Shown here piece by piece: positions 36,568-48,852 of a stretch of 64,000 nt of DNA. The DNA comes from Crambe crambe (lineage: Eukaryota > Porifera > Demospongiae > Poecilosclerida > Crambeidae). The position numbers were made by a program, and so were the translations under genes. Within the stretch, counting starts at the first letter, position 1. The number at the start of each line of letters is the position of its first letter. Below the pieces are notes generated by a model that made no database searches, was not told where the DNA came from, and saw only the letters and a program-made list of their open reading frames with translations. The stretch is from assembly GCA_963924555.1 (NCBI GenBank), contig OZ004593.1, positions 5,700,480-5,764,479 of the forward strand, written 5' to 3'.

Positions 36568-39500
36568 ATGTTCGAGGTAAGATTATGGGCCTGATTGGTG
36601 TCATGTTGGTAATACTTGGTCTCTGACCATATCCTAATTCATCCATAGTTGATAGAAGATTCGGTTGCTTTCTGGTCCAACGATTTCAATAGTAAAAATT
36701 ACTTGGCTAATCAGTAGAGCAAGCAAATAGCTAATTATCATTATCTTAGGCTATAGTGTACTGACATAATATCTTAGTGCACAGATTAACCTCTATAGCT
36801 TTCATTGTTTAATGTATAGGGATACAAGTTTGGAATAGCACTCTTTCTGAGTATTTTTCTTCCACTCATCTCATCTCAAGGTATAGCTGTGACCTTCATC
36901 TGAGAGGGTTTGCATATTTTACCTGTAGCTATAACTGTTATAGCTAGTAATTTTTATTGATGTAGCTTTGCAGAGCTGACTATAATATCCCTAATTCCAC
37001 AGTAGTCTTTCCTGAATGCTACTACACCCTCACCAATGGTACTTCAGTGAATGGATCATCTCCTACTGGAAGCTGTTTTGATGTTAATATGACTGACACA
37101 AGGACCACCTGTCTGCAACCAACTTCCAGTGTTCTGTTTGATGGGCATGTCCCAACACTCACTGGACTAGATGGTGACATGTGGGCAAGTCAACTACTCA
37201 CAATACAAACAATGCGATCCTCGACTAATACCATTTTCGACTTCACTAATACACCAGGCTATGACAGAATAGAAAGAGTCGAGGTGGTGATGTTCAACTG
37301 TCCACAGTGGAGGATAGCATCAACTTTCATCGACATCGCAGGGGCCACTGCTAGAGGTCAACTCTTCAGTGCTTTTGCTTCAATCTCTGTTAGTTCCCTC
37401 ACCTCCTGTGAGTCTCTTGTGAGAGTGTGTTTGTCAGCCAGAGTTTCTCGACCAGTAATTCGTCTACAATTCACCCTTGACCAGGACTCTGACTGGGTGC
37501 ACCTTGCTGAGGTGACCTTCTATGCCAGAGGTTCCACCTGTCCACCAAATGTCATCTTCAATCCACCTACAACACCACCAGATACAATGCCACCAACTAC
37601 ACCTACAACACGATTGGATACAGGTAATAATAACATGATAATACCCACTAAATATCTTCCTAACTACAACACAACCACCACCAGATACAACACCACCACC
37701 AGATACAACACCAGGAACTATGGCTGGTATGTAGAATAATCCTGATGGCATGTGTGTAATGTGCTTTTCAAGAGCAAGGAGAAACTGTTCTGGTATACTT
37801 TGTGTAAACTCACTGGAATAGCTGTTAGTAATAGTGAAGTGAGTTGCATGTTTATACAAGCACTGTTGAGAACATAGTAATTTGTAAGTATTAGTATTTA
37901 CCTGCATTTAGCAGTCCAGCATTTGGAGTACTCTGCAAATATTAGTTGAATATATGCTGGCTAGCATAATATAGTCATCTTTTTTCCCTTGTTCTTTAGT
38001 TGATACTTCTTCGACTATTTCCTTCTTCTCTTCCAACATTTCAACATCAACATCAATGCCACCATCACCACCAGCAATGCCAGCACAATTGAATGCTGGA
38101 GTCATTGCAGGAGTGATAATCGTTGTCGTCATCATCATCATCGTAACAATCGTACTTGTGGTTATTATCATTTTAGTTTGCAAGAACAGAAAATATCACA
38201 TGAAGTTCAATAACAGTATCAGTGGGGGAGGACCAGTTAGTGGTACTTTGGAGAAGATACAAGATGGGGATCAAGCTGGGGGGACAGGATACTCCAGAGG
38301 TGCTGTTTATGAAGATATTGATCAGGTCAAAGGTGGTTCTGGTGTCAAAGGTGCAGGAATATACGAGGATGTGGATGAAGTGGACCCTAGTAAGAGTCGG
38401 TATACTGGAGAGGCATACTCAATGATCAAGGATACTCGAAGGAAGGACTCCTTGAGTCAAGTATACAGCGAATTAAAGTGGGAAGAAGAGAGGAAGTTTG
38501 GTGGCCAAGTAGCAGACAACAGCTTTGCAAAACTCAATAGTGATAAAGAGCTCATGAGTCACTCCACTTCAGTCCAAGCAGCCGATAACCCCATTTACTC
38601 TAATCCTGATCACAACAGGGCTACTTCACCTCCGAAGGTCTATGCTGAAATCGATGATCCCACAAAAGCACAATGCGCTTCTGCATTTGGTATGCAAGAT
38701 AACCCTCTCTATGTCTCAGCTGATATGGGTGGCCAGCCTTCACCCAGAGATGTGTACACTGAACCTAGTACAGCTACCATCAAAGAACAATCAAATCCAA
38801 GCAGTAATATTTACGAAACAATATATGACGAGGCCAGACTCAAGCCAGCTCTCTTCATGAAAGAAACTAATGTCAAAGAGGTCCAAAGTTCAGATGACCT
38901 TTGTCCTTATTCCTCCATATACACTGTTCCTGTTATGAGCACTGATGAGAAACCACTGGAAGTCACCAAACGAAATATACAAGAAACAGAAGTCTTGGGT
39001 TCTGGGAATTTCGGTAAGGTCATCCTTGCAAAAACAGTTGGATTGAGTTGCCAAGATTTGAAAATGAGTGCATCCACTGATACGAATGTGATGATCCAAG
39101 TAGCTGTGAAGATGCTCAAGTCAAATGTTAATTCATCCACCAAGAATCAGTTTGAGAAGGAATACCGCTTTATGTCTCGCCTCAACCACCCTAATGTTGT
39201 TCGTCTTCTCGGAATCTGTGTGACAGACATGCCCTTTATCATGATGGAGTACATGGAGAATGGAGATTTGAACCAGTTCCTTCAGGGTTACTCGGCCATT
39301 GTCAGTGGGGACTCCCCTAGATATGGAGAAATCACCAAACCTGCACTCATCCACATCTCCACACAGATAGCAGACGCTATGAAATACCTCGCTTCGAAGA
39401 ACTTCGTCCACCGTGACCTCGCCACACGTAATTGCCTTGTTGGTGAACATTTCCATGTCAAGATCTCAGATTTTGGGATGAGTCGTAGCCTCTATGAATC

Positions 39501-39840
39501 TCACTACTACATCATCCAAGGACATGCCATTCTGCCTATTCGCTGGATGGCCACAGAGTGTTTCTACGGAAAATTTTCAGCCAAAACGGATGTTTGGGCT
39601 TTTGGTGCCACCGTGTGGGAGATCTTCAACCTCTCCAAGTATGAACCGTACTACGAAATGGGAGACCAGGAGTTGGTTCAAGACGCATGCAAGGGCTACA
39701 CCCGCAAGCTGTTGATTCGTCCGAGAGACTGTCCTCCTGAGGTGTACTATATCATGATCACATGTTGGGCCCATGAACCTGCTGATCGAGCAACATTTGA
39801 ACAGCTCTATCAAGGACTTTCCCACCTAGATAATAGCTGA
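36568..39840 (+). CDS. K3: receptor tyrosine kinase, DDR-like kinase, intact
   Basis: Join: 36568-36576 (MFE), 36820-36880, 37006-37623, 38000-39840 (842 aa, phases 0, 1, 1). Signal peptide 1-23 (IALFLSIFLPLISSQ). The ectodomain starts VFPECYYTL and is of the SCFDVNM type, with the six family cysteines plus one extra (ECYY). The helix is at about 264-289. The juxtamembrane region has VYEDID, IYEDVD, VYSEL, NPIY, VYAEID, NPLY, VYTEP and IYETIYDEA; one position that is usually Tyr has become Phe (SFAKL). The kinase spans about 555-838: GSGNFG, AVKML, Met gatekeeper, HRDLATRN (Asp702) and DFG, all intact. A second donor-like site downstream (near 37730, TATGGCTG before GTATGT) corresponds to the K1 exon end but is out of phase here, so the exon end has shifted to 37623. 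Confidence 0.88.
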
Positions 39841-41340
39841 GTGATAAATTTCTTAACTTCTTTGATCTTGCACTGTAATGTTAATTTGATTAGCCAGGAT
39901 GGGGATGGGAAAGATGAGAGAGGGGTGGGGCTCCAGAGTTAGCTAGCGCGCGCGTGCACCATGGGATAAATGACGACCTTTACCTTTAAACTTAACTAAT
40001 TTTTCTGATGCCATAAAAAAGTACTAATACAGAATACATCAGTTAGCATTGTTAAAAGTGTATGAGGGAATAAGACATGCTGACCAGGTAGTGATTTAAC
40101 ACCTACATACAACACAACACATGAATGAAATATCAATGCTCTGCTCTATGCTCTCTAGTCACTAATAAAACTTATTATGATGTTTGTTTTTGTTTATTTT
40201 TTCACCAAATTTCATATCATGCTGGCAGATGTGCCTAAGCATATATCTGTATCCATAGCTACTGGAACTGGCATTCTGTTATTTTCAGTGATGACTCCTC
40301 CAATCAGGACAAGGTCCCACTAGAATAAATGAACAATCAATATGATGTATCGTGTATTGTATACAGTGGAACCTCCGAGTAAAGGACACTTTGGGATCAG
40401 CCACTTTGTCCTTCATAGAGAGGTTAATGTTTTCATTCTCTTGGCTAGCTAATGCTATCGGAAAAGGGCTTGAAAGAGTCTCCTTTATTGGGAGACTGTC
40501 TCTTTTCTTGGAGGGTCCTTTATCAGAGGTTGCTTCCACTGTAGTTCAGTTAGTGTACATATAGCTAAGTATTGTGAATACAATGCAGAATTACTACATT
40601 TGGACCACGTGCACATGCACAGCAAGGGTTCTTAATTGTTTATCAGACTATCCATAGTTTCACTTTGATGGTAAACATGTTCCATCAATGCACCCTTAAC
40701 TAAACATGCTGGTGTTTATCTAAGCGAATGGCTTAAGAGGATGATGGAGGTGGTAGCATTAGAGTTCATCACAGGTGTGATGTGTAAGCAGTACGATCGA
40801 TATAGCCTCATTGAAAAGCTTTCAAAAAGCAGTCGTGATTTTGATTGTTATTACAACAGTTATGATGAGTAGCATACCATCAGTCATCATGATTGTGATG
40901 TAGTCAGCATAATAGTTGTGTGGAGTGCATCTGCATCAGTATTCACAGATTTTAAAAAAGAATCAGCTTCCATGGAGGGCTTCCCACACTAAATCTCCCC
41001 CTATGAGTGGGATGATACTGTTGTATGTGTGTGTACATATGCGTGAGTGTCTGTGTGTACTTTTGGGGGAATTCTACTTAGGAAATGTAACCAAATCATT
41101 TGCAATTTCAATTTACTTACTGATTCCATGCAGACCACACCAGCTACTTGCAAGGAAATTAGCTACCATTCATAACAGACTTAATTAACATCCTCCAATG
41201 ATATACAGTGTAGACATGTTGACTACATGAGCAGTGTTATCATTGAACTGCATTTTTGATGATGGTGATTGCAGTTCTAGTTGAAGTTAGCTACATAATT
41301 TCAGTTAGCACTATAAGCTGATTGCAAGGATTTGTACACC
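39841..41340. other. K3-K4 intergenic region
   Basis: Near-identical over most of its length to the K6-K7 intergenic region (57635-59089). It holds the GC-rich block (about 39890-39985), a complete pogo-like element (40364-40541) and the leader before the K4 start exon. Confidence 0.65.
40364..40541. mobile_element. Pogo-like miniature element, best copy
   Basis: TA-flanked, beginning CAGTGGAACCTCCGAG and ending TTGCTTCCACTG, 178 bases. Copies at the same relative place downstream of K1, K2 and K6 show it was present before the genes duplicated. Confidence 0.7.
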
Positions 41341-44300
41341 ATGTTCGAGGTAAGATTATGATATCCTAGTATAAAAGATAGCTAGATGATTCAGTTGCTT
41401 TCTGGTCTGACGATTTTGATAGTATATAAGAATTACACAGCTAATCAGTTCCTTTAGTAAGAGCAAAGCTAACTAGTTATATCTTAGCCTATAAGTATTG
41501 ACATAATAGCTATAGCTTAGTGCACAGATTAACCTCTGTAGTTTTATTGTTTAATGTATAGGGATACAAGTTTGGAACAGCACTCTTTCTGAGTATTTTT
41601 CTTCCACTCATCTCATCTCAAGGTATAGAGCTATGACCTTCATCTGAGAGGATTTGGATATTTGACCTGTAGCTATAACTGTTATAGCTAGTAATAATTT
41701 TATTGATGTAGCTTTGCAGAGCTGACTATAATACTTTTCATTCCTTACAGTCTATCCTGAACGCTACATATTTGTCACTGGTACGTCAGTGAATGGATCA
41801 TCTCCTACTGGAAGCTGTTCTAATGTTAATATGGATGACACATGGACAACCTGTCTGCAACCAACCTCCAGTGTTCTGTTTGATGGGCATGTCCCCACAC
41901 TCACTGGACTAGATGGTGACATGTGGGCAAGTCAACTACTCACAATACAATCCTCGACTGTTGTCATCTTTGACTTCACTGACACACCAGGCTATGTTGG
42001 GATACGGAGAGTTGAGGTGGTGATGTTCAACTGTCGACAGCGGGGGATAGCATTTACTACCATCAACCTCTTAGGAGCCACAGCTAGAGGTCAGCCCTTC
42101 ACTAATCTTGGTTTGATCTCTGTCAGTTCCCTCACCTCCTGTAAATATCTCGTGAGAGTGTGTTTTTCGAGCATTGTTTCTCGACCAGTAATTGGTCTAC
42201 AATTCAGCCTTGACCAGGACTCTGAGTGGGTGCACCTTGCTGAGGTGACCTTCTATGCCAGAGGTTCCACCTGTCCACCAAATATCATCCTCAATCCACC
42301 TACAATACCACCACCACCATCACCAACTACAACACCACCACCAGGTATAACACCACTACCTTATACTCTAGTACCAACTGTTTCATCAGATAAAATATCA
42401 TCAGGTATAATAATGATGATTAATTATCATGGTAATTAATGCCCACCAAATATATCATCCTCAATCCACTTAACTAGGGGAACTCTGCCCACATTGCACT
42501 TTTGCAGCACATTATGAAGAAACTGTTTGGAGGAACATTCATCAGTAAATTTTGCATGCATGCATGATATCACCAGTGACTAGCACAAGAGAGGGGTCGA
42601 TTGTCGAACTCCATAGCTACAACATTAGGAATTATGGTTAGTAGCTAGTAGATTGAGCGTGAGCTCTCGATAAGAGGAGAGCAAGTCACTATAGTTTATG
42701 CAAACTTGGGGTGTCCACTTCATAATGATGGTTCTTGAGTGCTTTGTTTTTCTATCAATGTTTAGAGGTAGTGGTATTAGCTATGTGAGAGTTCCAGGTA
42801 GCTATATCTAGCCTAAAGTCTAGCCAATAATATTAGCGAAGTATGAAGATGTGGGCAATTCATGCGACCAGCTACAGTAAAAGCTGTACAGAATTTTATC
42901 TGCCGGGGGAGGAGCTCCCCCCAAATATTCTAAGATCCCCCCCCCCCCACCCCCCACTAAGACAGAAGCCTGCTGTACTACATGCTATTTTAATCGGGGT
43001 TTTGTATGATAAGACCAAGCTCAAAAGAGTAGATTACTTCCTCCTACTCCTCTTTTAACACTACAGCACTAACATCACCATCATCACCATCAGCACCATC
43101 AGCACCATCACCACCATCATCACCATCAGCACCATCACCACCATCACCACCATCAGCACCAACAACGTCAGCACCATCAAATGCTGGAATCATTGCAGGA
43201 GTGAATGTAGTCGTTGTCATCATCATCATCGTTGTAATCGTACTTGTGGTTATTATCATCTTTTTAGTTTGCAAGAACAGAAAATATCACCTGAAGTTCA
43301 ATAACAGTATCAGCGGAGGAGGACAGATTGATGGTACTTTGGACAAGATGCGAGATGGGGATCAAGCCGGGGGGATGGGATACTCCAGAGGTGCTGTCTA
43401 TGAGGATATTGATCAGGTAAAGGGTGATTCTGGTGTAAAAGGTGGAATATACGAGGATGTGGATGAAGTGGATCCAAGTAAGAGTCAGTATACTGGAGAG
43501 GCATGCAGGGTCTATGCTGAAATCGATAATCCTACAAAAGCACAACCTACTTCTACATTTGGTATGGAAGATAACCCTCTCTATGCCTCAGCTGATATGG
43601 GTGACCAGCCTTCACCCAGAGACGTGTACACTGAACCTGGTGCAGCTGCCGTCGAAGAACAGCCAAATCCAATTTATGAAACAATATACGACGAAGCCAG
43701 ACTCAAGCTATCTCTCTTCACAAAAGAAACTAACATCAAAGAGGTCCATAGTTCTGATGACCTTTGTCCTTATTCCTCCATATACACTGTTCCTGTTATG
43801 AACACTGACAAGAAACTGCTGGAAGTCACTGAACAAAATATACAAGAAACAAAAGTCTTGGGTTCTGGGAATTTTGGTAAGGTCATCCTTGCAAAAACAA
43901 TCGGATTAAGTTGCCGAGATTTGAGAATGAGTACGTCCACTGATACAAATGTGATGATCCAAGTAGCTGTGAAAATGCTCAAGTCAAATGCCAATGCTTC
44001 CACCAAGGGTCAGTTTGAGAAGGAATACCGGTTCATGTCTCGCCTCGACCACCCTAATGTTGTTTGTCTTCTCGGAATCTGTGTGACTGACACGCCCTTT
44101 ATCATGATGGAGTACATGGAGAATGGAGATCTGAACCAGTTCCTTCAGGGCTACTCAGCCATTGTCAGTGGAGACTCCCCTAAATATGGAGAAATCACCA
44201 AAGCTACACTCATCCATATCTCCACACAGATAGCAGATGCTATGAAATACCTCGCTTTGAAGAACTTTGTCCACCGTGACCTCGCCACACGTAATTGCCT

Positions 44301-44715
44301 TGTTGGTGAAAAATTCCACATCAAAATCTCAGATTTTGGGATGAGTCGTAGCCTCTATGAATCTCACTACTACATCATCCGAGAGCATGCCATTCTGCCT
44401 ATTCGCTGGATGGCCACAGAGTGTTTCTATGGAAAGTTTTCAGCCAAAACGGATGTTTGGGCTTTTGGTGCCACCATGTGGGAGATCTTCAACCTCTCCA
44501 AGTATAAACCATACTACTACGAAATGAGAGACACGGAGTTGGTTCGAGACGTGTGGAAGGGCTACACCCGCAAGCTGTTGACTCGTCCAAAAGACTGTCC
44601 TCCTGAGGTGTACAACATCATGACCATGTGCTGGGCCCACAAACCTTCTGATCGAGCAACATTCGAACAGCTCTATCAAGGACTGTCCTACCTAGATAAA
44701 TTTTTTTATTGCTAA
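41341..44715 (+). CDS. K4: receptor tyrosine kinase with shortened juxtamembrane region
   Basis: Join: 41341-41349 (MFE), 41562-41622, 41751-42404, 43067-44715 (790 aa). Signal peptide TALFLSIFLPLISSQ; ectodomain VYPERYIF, SCSNVNMDD type, six cysteines. The stalk is extended by a Ser/Pro/Ala run encoded by a TCA-CCA-GCA trinucleotide array (43067-43180). The helix is at about 282-309. About 80 juxtamembrane residues found in K1-K3 (the YST, YSKL, YAKL and NPIY segment) are absent; VYEDID, IYEDVD, VYAEID, NPLY, VYTEP and IYETIYDEA remain. The kinase is intact: GSGNFG, AVKML, HRDLATRN (Asp646) and DFG. An extra Tyr in KPYYYEM and a VWKGY change lie in the C-lobe. It shares the shortened region with K7. 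Confidence 0.88.
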
Positions 44716-45085
44716 TTTTTAGTGTAGAGAGTGGGGCTGAGAAAGAGATTCATGATGAGAGAGGGGTGGGGCTCAAGAGTTAGCTAGCGCGTGCCGTGGT
44801 ACAAGTGATGACCTTATTTTTGCAAAATGACACCTAGGGGATCAGTTACTTTGTTTCTCTCTGGTCCACTGTCATAGCTATGACTAATTTCTCTGGTGCC
44901 ATAAACATGCATGCAGTAGCACTAATACTGCATAATTTATTGCACCTTCAGCTAGCAATGTGATTTGTCAGTCAGTCAGTGTGTGTATTAAAAAGAGGTC
45001 ATAGCTAGGTGTATAAGAGGAATCCATATTGCTATGTACGTACGTAGCTAGCTGGTGGCCACGCCCCGTTTCAAACTGTTATGAG
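44716..45085. other. K4 3' flank up to the oxidase gene
   Basis: It carries the GC-rich block (about 44726-44815). Positions 44820-45010 match the 3' flank of K5 (about 48955-49065). The match stops at AAAGAGGTCATAG (about 45005), just before the oxidase gene, suggesting a rearrangement point. Confidence 0.55.
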
Positions 45086-46579
45086 ATGGCTATGTTAGCT
45101 AATCTGCACCTAAGGAGTTGGCTGATTCCTCGTGGGCTCATTTCTCTGGCAAGGCGCTGCTACAGCTCTGATAACATTGACAAGTGTCTCCAAAGCTTGT
45201 CGGACATTTCTGTTACCCCTGGAAGCGAAGCTTACCAAGAAAGCACCAGGATTTACAATCCAGCCTTTGCTCGAGAACATCCTTCTTTTGTGTCCCTACC
45301 AAACTGTGTAGAAGACGTTCAGAGATGTTTGCAAGTTGCCTCTTATTACCAAGTCCCATTAACTGTCAAATCAGGAGGCCACTGTTTTGGTGGTTATTCA
45401 ACTATTGACAGCCGTGGATTCGTTGTTTCGTTAAGCAACATGAAAGCTATTGAGTGGTCTGATGCTTCAGTTAAGACCCAGGCAGGAGCCTTGTGGAATG
45501 ATGTCTACAGTCAAATGGATGACAGTGTTCTTGTAGTTGGTGGCTGTTGCCCTTCAGTTGGAATAGGAGGGTATGTTCTGGGGGGTGGCTATGGTCTGTT
45601 GTCACGTCGGTTTGGTCTTGCTTCGGACAATGCTATCAGCATGACCATGGTGACTGCTGATGGAGAGGATGTTGTGAAGGCAAGCCCAGATGTGAATTCT
45701 GACTTGTTTTGGGGCCTTTGTGGGGGTGGAGGGGGAAATTTCGGGGTCCTAGTTGATGTGACATTCAAGGTTCATCCTGCTCCTGCAAGTTTTACGTGGA
45801 GTTCCTTCAGCTTCCACACCTCAGAGGAGTCGGAGCAAGCACTGAAGTTAATTGCACAGTTCTCACAGGAGATACCAGATGGGCTGAATGTTGATATGCT
45901 TATTCACAAGCTCACTGGTTACAACCAGTTGGTAGTAGACACGGTCTACTCCGATGAAGAGATTGAACAATTTCCACTCCTCGAAGGCCTGAAAAAAATT
46001 GTAGGTCGACACTATCACAATTCCCAGACCTATACTCTGTACAAGGATCTTTCAACACAGTATGCTACTCGACATGGCTATGTTCGATTTGAGAACGAAC
46101 CAGTCTACATGAAGGGGTCTTTTGTAAATGACTTTGCTCCTCAATTGGCTGAGGAGTTAGTTGAGCTCATTCTACCACAGGATCCTCTAGGGATTATTGA
46201 GTTTGTTAATGTCGGTGGACAGATAGCTAGCAAAGAACCCTCCTATTCTGCTTATCCTCATCGATTGGCCCAGTACAACTGCTACACATATGGTCAATTC
46301 CACAACAAGTCTGAGTGGGAGACAGTTTTTGGCTTTGCCACTAAAGTCCATTCTTTGTTGGCTGCAGGAGGCTATGCTAAAGGATCATATGTAAACTACA
46401 TGGATTGTTTACTCTATGATTGGCAAGAGAAATACTATGCCGCTAACTATGTGAAGCTTTGTGAACTAAAGAAGAAGTGGAACGCAGTTGATAATGGAGG
46501 TCCATTACATTTTTTACAAGAAATTGGGTCGTCCTATGAGCCTGTGATCAAAGAGCCTCCGGCACTGAAAAATAGCTGA
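45086..46579 (+). CDS. Berberine-bridge-type FAD-dependent oxidase, probable mitochondrial presequence
   Basis: A single-exon gene, 497 aa from the ATG at 45086. The frame is open further upstream to 45029, but without a better ATG. The FAD-binding domain shows KSGGHCFGGYS with the expected flavin-linking His (H99), GGCCPSVGIGGYVLGGGYG with the second linking residue (C155), and WGLCGGGGGNFG, the pattern of bicovalently flavinylated oxidases. The C-terminal berberine-like part has YVNYMDC, YYAANYVKLCELKKKW and NGGPLHFLQEIG. Such enzymes oxidise alcohols, sugars or alkaloids with O2; the substrate here cannot be read. The first 25 or so residues (RSWLIPRGLISLARRCYSS) are Arg-rich without acid residues and end in an R-x-Tyr/Ser site typical of mitochondrial processing. 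It has no introns, unlike its neighbours, and is unrelated to the receptors. Horizontal origin or retroposition are both possible. Confidence 0.9.
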   Translation: MAMLANLHLRSWLIPRGLISLARRCYSSDNIDKCLQSLSDISVTPGSEAYQESTRIYNPAFAREHPSFVSLPNCVEDVQRCLQVASYYQVPLTVKSGGHCFGGYSTIDSRGFVVSLSNMKAIEWSDASVKTQAGALWNDVYSQMDDSVLVVGGCCPSVGIGGYVLGGGYGLLSRRFGLASDNAISMTMVTADGEDVVKASPDVNSDLFWGLCGGGGGNFGVLVDVTFKVHPAPASFTWSSFSFHTSEESEQALKLIAQFSQEIPDGLNVDMLIHKLTGYNQLVVDTVYSDEEIEQFPLLEGLKKIVGRHYHNSQTYTLYKDLSTQYATRHGYVRFENEPVYMKGSFVNDFAPQLAEELVELILPQDPLGIIEFVNVGGQIASKEPSYSAYPHRLAQYNCYTYGQFHNKSEWETVFGFATKVHSLLAAGGYAKGSYVNYMDCLLYDWQEKYYAANYVKLCELKKKWNAVDNGGPLHFLQEIGSSYEPVIKEPPALKNS

Positions 46580-47031
46580 CTCCGTAGCTAGGTTAGCTGG
46601 ACTATTTTTATTAGTTTGTATCATTTTCTTATATATACTCTTGCTCTGGGGATTGGCTGAGGGTTGGGCTAGGGGGGCTGGAGCCCCCAGAGTTCAACCA
46701 TGAACCTGGCACATCCTGTGGGTAACCAAAGTTGTTTCCTGTGGGTGAATAATCCTGATGGCATGTGCTTTTCAAGAGCAAGGAGAAATGTTCTGGTATA
46801 TTTTGTGTAAACTGAATGGCTATTAGTGAAGTGAGTTAGCTACATGTTTATACAAGCACTGTTGAGAACATAGTTGTAAGTATTAACATTTACCAGTCCA
46901 GCATTTGGAAAATCTGTGTAGTTCTATTATAATCACTGGAAGACTTCCTACAACAACATACTCTGCAAATATTAGTTGAATAATATACTGGCTAGCATAA
47001 TATAGTCATCTTTTTTCCCCTTGTTCTTTAG
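46580..47031. other. Oxidase 3' flank joining K5 intron sequence
   Basis: From about 46750 (AATAATCCTGATGGCATGTG) the sequence matches intron 3 of K3 (about 37735-37999), up to the TTCTTTAG acceptor. Positions 46660-46700 contain GGGGGGCTGGAGCCCCC, a short palindrome. Nothing coding is seen, and no K5 exons 1-3 are present. Confidence 0.6.
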
Positions 47032-48852
47032 CTGATACTTCTTCAACTACTTCCTCCTCCTCTTCCAACACTCCAGCATCAACGTCAATGCCTCCACCAC
47101 CATCACCACCAGCACAATTGAATGCTGGAATCATGGCAGGAGTGATAATCGTCATCGTCATCATCGTTATAATCGTACTTGTGGTTATTATCATCTTTTT
47201 AGTTTGTAAGAACAGAAAATATCACATGAAGTTCAATAACAGTATCAGTATAGGAGGACCAGTTAGTGGTACCTTGGAGAAGATGCGAGATGGGGATCAA
47301 GCCGGGGGGACAGGATACTCCAGAGGTGCTGCTTATGAAGATATTGATCAGGTCAAAGGTGGTTCTGGTATCAAAGGTGCTGGAATTTACGAGGATATGG
47401 ATGAAGTGGACCCTAGTAAGAGTCGGTATACTGGAGAAGCATACTCAACAATCAATGATACTCGAAGGAAGGACTCCTTGAGTCAAATATACAGCAAATT
47501 AAAGTGGGAAGAAGAGAGGCAGTTTGGTGGCCAAGTAACAGACAACAGCTATGCAAAACTCAATCGTGATAAAGAGCTCATGAGTCACTCCACTTTAGTC
47601 CAAGCAGCCGATAACCCCATTTACTCTAATCCTGATCATGAGAGGGCTACTTCACCTCCGAGGGTCTATGCTGAAATCGATAATCCCACAAAAGCACAAT
47701 GTGCTTCTGCAGTTGGTATGCAAGATAACCCTCTCTATGCCTCAGCTGATATGGGTGGCCAGCCTTCACCCAGAGATGTGTACACTGAACCTGCGTCAAT
47801 GAACAATCAAATCCAAGCAGTAATATTTATGAAACAATATACGACGAGGCCAGACTCAAGCCAGCTCTCTTCATGAAAGAAACCAATGTCAAAGAGGTCC
47901 AAAGTTCAGATGACCTTTATCCTTATTCCTCCATATACACTGTTCCTGTTGTAAGCACTGACGAGAAACCACTGGAAGTCACCAAACGAAATATACAAGA
48001 AATAGAAGTCTTGGGTTCTGGGAATTTCGGTAAGGTCATCCTTGCAAAAACAGTTGGATTGAGTTGCCAAGATTTGAAAATGAGTGCATCCACTGATATG
48101 AATGTGATGATCCAAGTAGCTGTGAAGATGCTCAAGTCAAATGCTAATTCTTCCATCAAGAATCAGTTTGAGAAGGAATACCGCTTCATGTCTCGCCTCA
48201 ACCACCCTAATGTTGTTTGTCTTCTCGGAATCTGTGTGACAGACATGCCCTTTATCATGATGGAGTACATGGGGAATGGAGATTTGAACCAGTTTCTTCA
48301 GGGTTACTCGGCCATTGTCGGTGGGGACTCCCCTAAATATGGAGAAATTACCAAAGCCGTACTCATCTACATCTCCACACAGATAGCAGATGCTATGAGA
48401 TACCTCGCTTCGAAGAACTTTGTCCACCGTGACCTCGCCACACGTAATTGCCTTGTTGGTGAAAATTCCATGTCAAGAGCTCAGATTTTGGGATGAGTCG
48501 TAGCCTCTATGAATCTCATTACTACATCATCCAAGGACATGCCATTCTGCCTATTCGCTGGATGGCCACAGAGTGTTTCTACGGAAAATTTTCAGCCAAA
48601 ACAGATGTTTGGGCTTTTGGTGCCACCATGTGGGAGATCTTCAACCTCTCCAAGTATGAACCGTACTACGAAATGGGAGACAGGGAGTTGGTTCAAGATG
48701 CGTGCAAGGGCTACACCCGCAAGCTGTTGACTCGTCCAAAAGACTGTCCTCCTGAGGTGTACAATATCATGACCATGTGCTGGGCCCACGAACCTGCTCA
48801 TCGAGCAACATTCGAACAGCTCTATCAAGGACTGTCCTACTTAGATAAATAG
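47032..48852 (+). pseudogene. K5: receptor tyrosine kinase remnant lacking exons 1-3
   Basis: Only the last exon survives (acceptor TTCTTTAG at 47031). It includes the stalk, the Ile/Val helix, a K3-like juxtamembrane region (VYAEID, NPIY, NPLY) and a K3-like kinase (TKRNIQE, SCQDLKMS). A deletion near 47795 shifts frame after VYTEPA and stops at 47874-47876. A second lesion, a one-base loss near 48465 in GGTGAAAATTCC, splits the kinase just before the DFG region. GSGNFG, AVKML and HRDLATRN remain readable in pieces. The signal peptide and ectodomain are replaced by the oxidase gene upstream. No start exon, three defects: a pseudogene. Confidence 0.85.
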
